Assembly: GCA_948485625.1 (NCBI GenBank) | Contig: CAOMRW010000009.1 | Coordinates: 1 to 64,000, forward strand | Direction: 5' to 3' | Length of the DNA stretch: 64,000 nt | Origin: an uncultured Clostridia bacterium | GTDB lineage: Bacteria; Bacillota; Clostridia; TANB77; CAG-508 | Translations under genes and position numbers: made by a program | In this document: piece by piece, positions 61,308 to 64,000 of the stretch | Layout: the number at the start of each line of letters is the position of its first letter | How positions within the stretch are numbered: the first letter of the stretch is position 1 | The notes under the pieces: generated by a model | What the model saw: the letters and a program-made list of their open reading frames with translations, nothing else | What the model was told of the DNA's origin: nothing | Database searches by the model: none

Positions 61308-61877
61308 ATGAAAAATATTGCAATATTCGGAAGCTCTCGTTCTGGAAAGTCAACTCTCGCTAAAATGATTTCAAAAAAATATTCTAATTATCATATTATA
61401 ATTGGAGATGATATTAGGTGGGCTTTTCAAGAAGTTTTACCTAACAATAACATAAATAGTAAAGGTGGAATTGGAATGGTAGAAGATTTTCCTAATTTTT
61501 TATCTTGTTTATTCTATAAAAGTATAAAGAGAAATAAAGGTGAAATCAATTATATCGTTGAAACATGTGATATAACACCAAAAAAAGCATATCAATTATT
61601 TAATAAAGAAGATACCCTATTACTTTTCTTAGGAACTCCAAGACAAACTATTGATGAACATTTTAATGAAATAAGGAAATATCAAACTGAAAAAGATTGG
61701 ACTTATGATAGAAGTGATGAACATATTTTGGAACATTCTAAACATTGGATATCTAAAAGTATAGAATATGAAAAAGAATGTAAAGAATTAAATATTTGGT
61801 TTGTCGATACCTCATTCGATAGAGAAGAAGTTTTAAATCATACTTTAGAAAGTATAGAAGAAATGATAATTAAATAA
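61308..61877 (+). CDS. P-loop kinase-like protein
   Basis: A 189-aa protein of the adenylate/nucleoside-kinase-like P-loop type: IAIFGSSRSGKSTLAKMI at the start, IIGDDIRWAFQ as substrate Asp region and RKYQTEKDWTYDRSDEHI as lid. The substrate is not known. ATG at 61308 follows AAAGGAT. It lies 18 bp before the HD-domain gene and is likely co-transcribed with it, perhaps making a small phosphotransfer/hydrolysis pair. Confidence 0.75.
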   Translation: MKNIAIFGSSRSGKSTLAKMISKKYSNYHIIIGDDIRWAFQEVLPNNNINSKGGIGMVEDFPNFLSCLFYKSIKRNKGEINYIVETCDITPKKAYQLFNKEDTLLLFLGTPRQTIDEHFNEIRKYQTEKDWTYDRSDEHILEHSKHWISKSIEYEKECKELNIWFVDTSFDREEVLNHTLESIEEMIIK

Positions 61878-61895
61878 TAAATAGGAGTGAATGTT

Positions 61896-62552
61896 ATGAA
61901 TAATATAAATTTGGAAGATATTTTTATAAAATGTATAGAATATTCAAAGAAAATTAGAAATATTGATTTAAGAGATTGTTGTCAAAAAATACTAAGAGAT
62001 TATAAAGAAAAACTAATAAAAAAACCTGCTACGACTGGTGCACATCACTACTTTGAAGGAGGTCTATTATATCATATATATTGTGTAACTAGAAATGCTA
62101 TAACTATAATGGAATTATATCCTAAATTAAATGTAGATTCTGATTTAGTAATATTTGGTGCTTTATTACATGATATTGGAAAAACTAAAAATTATACTGA
62201 TTGGAGTGATAAGTCTGAATATGAGCATAATGGATCTCAACTGTTAGGTCACTCATATGAGGGGACACATTTAGTAGAAAATTATTTATCCGAATATAAA
62301 TTAGATGAAGATTTTAAAAATCAAGTTTTACATATGATAGGCAGTCATATGAATGAGTTTAGCGACTGTGGTACGCTTGTTTTACCAAAAATGTTAGAGG
62401 TAATTATTATTAATTTTGCTGATAAAATTGATGCTACTTTAGAGCCTGCACATAATGTAATAAATCAAGCGAAAACTGGTGAAAAATATAAAATATGTAA
62501 TGCACCTAGAGATTACTATAAGTCTTTAAATACTGAATATCAAGATTTATGA
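61896..62552 (+). CDS. HD-domain hydrolase (YhaM-like, without OB domain)
   Basis: A 218-aa HD protein: HHYFEGGLLYHIYCVTRNA, LLHDIGKTKNY (HD pair), GHSYEGTHLV and LHMIGSHMNEF match the YhaM-type HD domain of 3'-5' exoribonucleases; the RNA-binding OB part is missing. The start is placed at ATG 61896, 8 nt after AGGAG; a GTG at 61887 overlaps that site. Function beyond phosphodiester hydrolysis is open. Confidence 0.78.
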   Translation: MNNINLEDIFIKCIEYSKKIRNIDLRDCCQKILRDYKEKLIKKPATTGAHHYFEGGLLYHIYCVTRNAITIMELYPKLNVDSDLVIFGALLHDIGKTKNYTDWSDKSEYEHNGSQLLGHSYEGTHLVENYLSEYKLDEDFKNQVLHMIGSHMNEFSDCGTLVLPKMLEVIIINFADKIDATLEPAHNVINQAKTGEKYKICNAPRDYYKSLNTEYQDL

Positions 62553-62654
62553 TTAAGGGTATGGGATTTCCCATAAATCGAAAACGTGCGGGAGTAGGTT
62601 TTCAGTGCTGGCTGGGACATAAATTTTAACTTGTACTTACACATATTTAGGTCG

Positions 62655-62684
62655 AATTTTAAAGGACTGCTTGTTTTGCAGTCC
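62655..62684 (-). terminator. terminator of the tnpV-like gene
   Basis: GGACTGC/GCAGTCC stem followed by TTTAAAATTC on the minus strand. Confidence 0.78.
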
Positions 62685-62689
62685 TATTT

Positions 62690-63043
62690 TCATACATAAA
62701 TTAGTTCTTTTAAGATAATTTCTTCAGCCATAATTTTATAATTATTCATTAGTTTTGCCCATTCAAGTTGGTTATTCATTTTACTTTTTTCAGATAGTGA
62801 CTCATCATAATTTTTGTATTGTTCCATTAAAATATTTAATCTATTTTCTGCTTCAATACTAACTGAAACAAGATGATTTGTTAGTTCATTTTTCATCAAA
62901 AGGACTGTATAAAGTGGCTTATTATTTTCCTTCAGATAGTATAATCTTAAATAGCCATACTTGTTCATTTTTTCATTATTTTGTTTTTCTATTGTTAGAT
63001 TTGGTAATAAATAATCGCCAACTTTTGTATAATTTAATTCCAT
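62690..63043 (-). CDS. TnpV-family transposon protein
   Basis: A 117-aa protein with YTKVGDYLLPNLTIE, YGYLRLYYLKENNKPLYTVLL and QLEWAKLMNNYKIMAEEIILKELIY, the layout of TnpV proteins carried by Tn4451-like and other serine-recombinase elements. Its function is unknown; it is a reliable marker of such elements. ATG at 63043 follows GGAGAG. It overlaps the upstream small gene by 68 bp. Confidence 0.85.
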   Translation of the reverse strand: MELNYTKVGDYLLPNLTIEKQNNEKMNKYGYLRLYYLKENNKPLYTVLLMKNELTNHLVSVSIEAENRLNILMEQYKNYDESLSEKSKMNNQLEWAKLMNNYKIMAEEIILKELIYV

Positions 63044-63290
63044 TTTTTCTTCTCTCCATTCCCTTATTTTTAATATTTCTCTCGTAAAAATCTACTGATT
63101 TCGTTTTAGAATTGTATTTAAAATAACCTTGTTCTTTATTTTTATCTATAACTTTAATAGTAAAGCTATCAATTAAATAGATAGAAAACGCATCAATAAA
63201 TAGTTGTTTTTTTAGATAATCAAGAACTTTAAATTGTTCTATGGTATCTACTTGATTCTTTAAAATATTTTCTTTCGTTAATTGTTTCAT
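62976..63290 (-). CDS. mobile-element accessory protein
   Basis: A 104-aa protein typical of genes between a large serine recombinase and tnpV (VDTIEQFKVLDYLKKQLFIDAF, FTIKVIDKNKEQGYFKYN). No function is known. ATG follows AAAGGAG. The final 30 residues are basic and overlap tnpV, so a frameshift may have lengthened the end. Confidence 0.65.
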   Translation of the reverse strand: MKQLTKENILKNQVDTIEQFKVLDYLKKQLFIDAFSIYLIDSFTIKVIDKNKEQGYFKYNSKTKSVDFYERNIKNKGMERRKNGIKLYKSWRLFITKSNNRKTK

Positions 63291-63308
63291 TGATAACTCC
63301 TTTCATTT

Positions 63309-64000
63309 TTAATTTGCTTTTACTACTTCTTTTTTAGGCACTAATAATAGAAAATCTTTAGAGATATTTCCTTCAAAATAAGGACTGCCAATTATACCAT
63401 CTACATAAAAATGACTATGTGCTTTAGCAAAAAAATCATCTACAAATTCACTTGAATATTCATTATTTGTCATTTTTAAAATGGATAAAACATCATAATC
63501 TTTTTTCTTGTTTTCTAATTCTTCTTCAGTTATTCCATTTAGATATTTAATACCAACAGTATCATTTTTTAGAACAATATATAAGTATTTGATAAATTCT
63601 GTACTACTTTTTGTAATAAATTCATCTGTAAATTTTATATTTTTAATTTCGATGTTGTAATTATTATCTCTTGTAATTTCTATCCCAGATATAAGTCTAT
63701 GAATCATATCTCGTTTGGCTTCTCTTGATAGTAAATTGTAGAAAAAAGTGAAGTCAAACATCTTAACATTTTTGAATACCAATTTGTCATCTTCTGTTTT
63801 ACAATCTAATTTTTTTAATAGTTCTGTTGTATATTCTTTTGATTCATTATCTGGATCAAGAGCAATTTTCTTTTTATTTAGTTTCTCAATTTCTTTTTTG
63901 ATAACATCATTTTTGTGGTTAATTGTCTCAACATCTAGGGTAGAACTTAAATATAAATCTACTAATCTTTTTTCTTGTATTTTTAATTTTTCTATGGCTT
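63309..64000 (-). CDS. large serine recombinase, C-terminal part (runs off the window)
   Basis: The minus-strand frame is open from the window edge to the stop at 63309. It shows a coiled-coil (VKKEIEKLNKKKIALDPD-like) and the region LLSREAKRDMIHRLISGIEITRD with IEIKNIKFTDEF, the end domain of large serine integrases/transposases such as TndX or Tn4451 TnpX. The catalytic N-terminal domain lies outside. With tnpV it marks an integrated element. Confidence 0.8.
   Translation of the reverse strand, partial: AIEKLKIQEKRLVDLYLSSTLDVETINHKNDVIKKEIEKLNKKKIALDPDNESKEYTTELLKKLDCKTEDDKLVFKNVKMFDFTFFYNLLSREAKRDMIHRLISGIEITRDNNYNIEIKNIKFTDEFITKSSTEFIKYLYIVLKNDTVGIKYLNGITEEELENKKKDYDVLSILKMTNNEYSSEFVDDFFAKAHSHFYVDGIIGSPYFEGNISKDFLLLVPKKEVVKAN

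Overview
The window reads as a chromosomal segment of an uncultured, low-GC, Gram-positive Clostridia-like bacterium (Bacillota). This rests on the A+T-rich sequence, AGGAGG ribosome-binding sites, a SepF/DivIVA division cluster, an FtsK/SpoIIIE translocase, a CsoR-CopA pair, a SAM-I riboswitch before metK, a GGGtGRT-family protein and two prepilin-like anchored surface proteins. No rRNA, tRNA or CRISPR array was recognised. Most genes lie on the minus strand in operons that end in clear intrinsic terminators.

Layout. 0-9.8 kb: DUF362 protein, nadK (+), thioesterase, tcdA, a prepilin-like Cys-repeat protein, csoR-copA with a CsoR box inside the promoter, and two solitary plus-strand genes. 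9.8-15.4 kb: metK behind a SAM-I riboswitch, a tiny 35-aa membrane gene with its own promoter and terminator, a dtxR-sufC-sufB-mnmA operon, and mscL. 15.5-21.6 kb: a response regulator / histidine kinase / MacB-like ABC transporter set, a C39-like peptidase and a YgjP-like protein. 21.7-25 kb: a huge palindrome followed by a nucleotide-sanitation cluster (MBL, two Nudix, UDG, ITPase). 25-28.4 kb: GGGtGRT protein and NifU-like scaffold with an MNT/HEPN pair between them, plus a YezG-like protein. 28.4-35.1 kb: glycolysis (gpmI, tpiA, pgk, gap) with a Nudix gene and two small genes. 35.3-43.5 kb: GH15 enzyme, beta-CASP RNase-like enzyme, an unknown coiled-coil protein and FtsK. 43.8-51.3 kb: rsmD, divIVA, sepF, an HlyD-like protein, miaA, mutL. 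51.5-59.4 kb: a decayed surface protein, a GLUG-repeat prepilin-like protein, reduced SecD/SecF, HD hydrolase, coaE, MBL, coaD. 59.5-64 kb: an accessory region with an orphan PemK/MazF toxin, a truncated PHP gene, a kinase, an HD protein, and the end of a mobile element (TnpV plus large serine recombinase).

The most unusual signal: three conserved genes (metK, the response regulator, divIVA) are each broken by one extra C. In each case it lies between a codon ending in T and a glycine GGA codon, which creates an in-frame CGG followed within one or two codons by a stop. By eye I found no other in-frame CGG in the ordinary minus-strand genes, except in one eroded gene tail. This fits programmed +1 frameshifting at a hungry CGG codon, with tRNA-Gly reading the overlapping GGA. 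A recurrent sequencing artefact must be excluded. Other notable signals are a family of REP-like GTCCC/GGGAC palindromes (including one of about 123 bp), a nested copZ-like start inside copA, and a shared dyad before gap and pgk.
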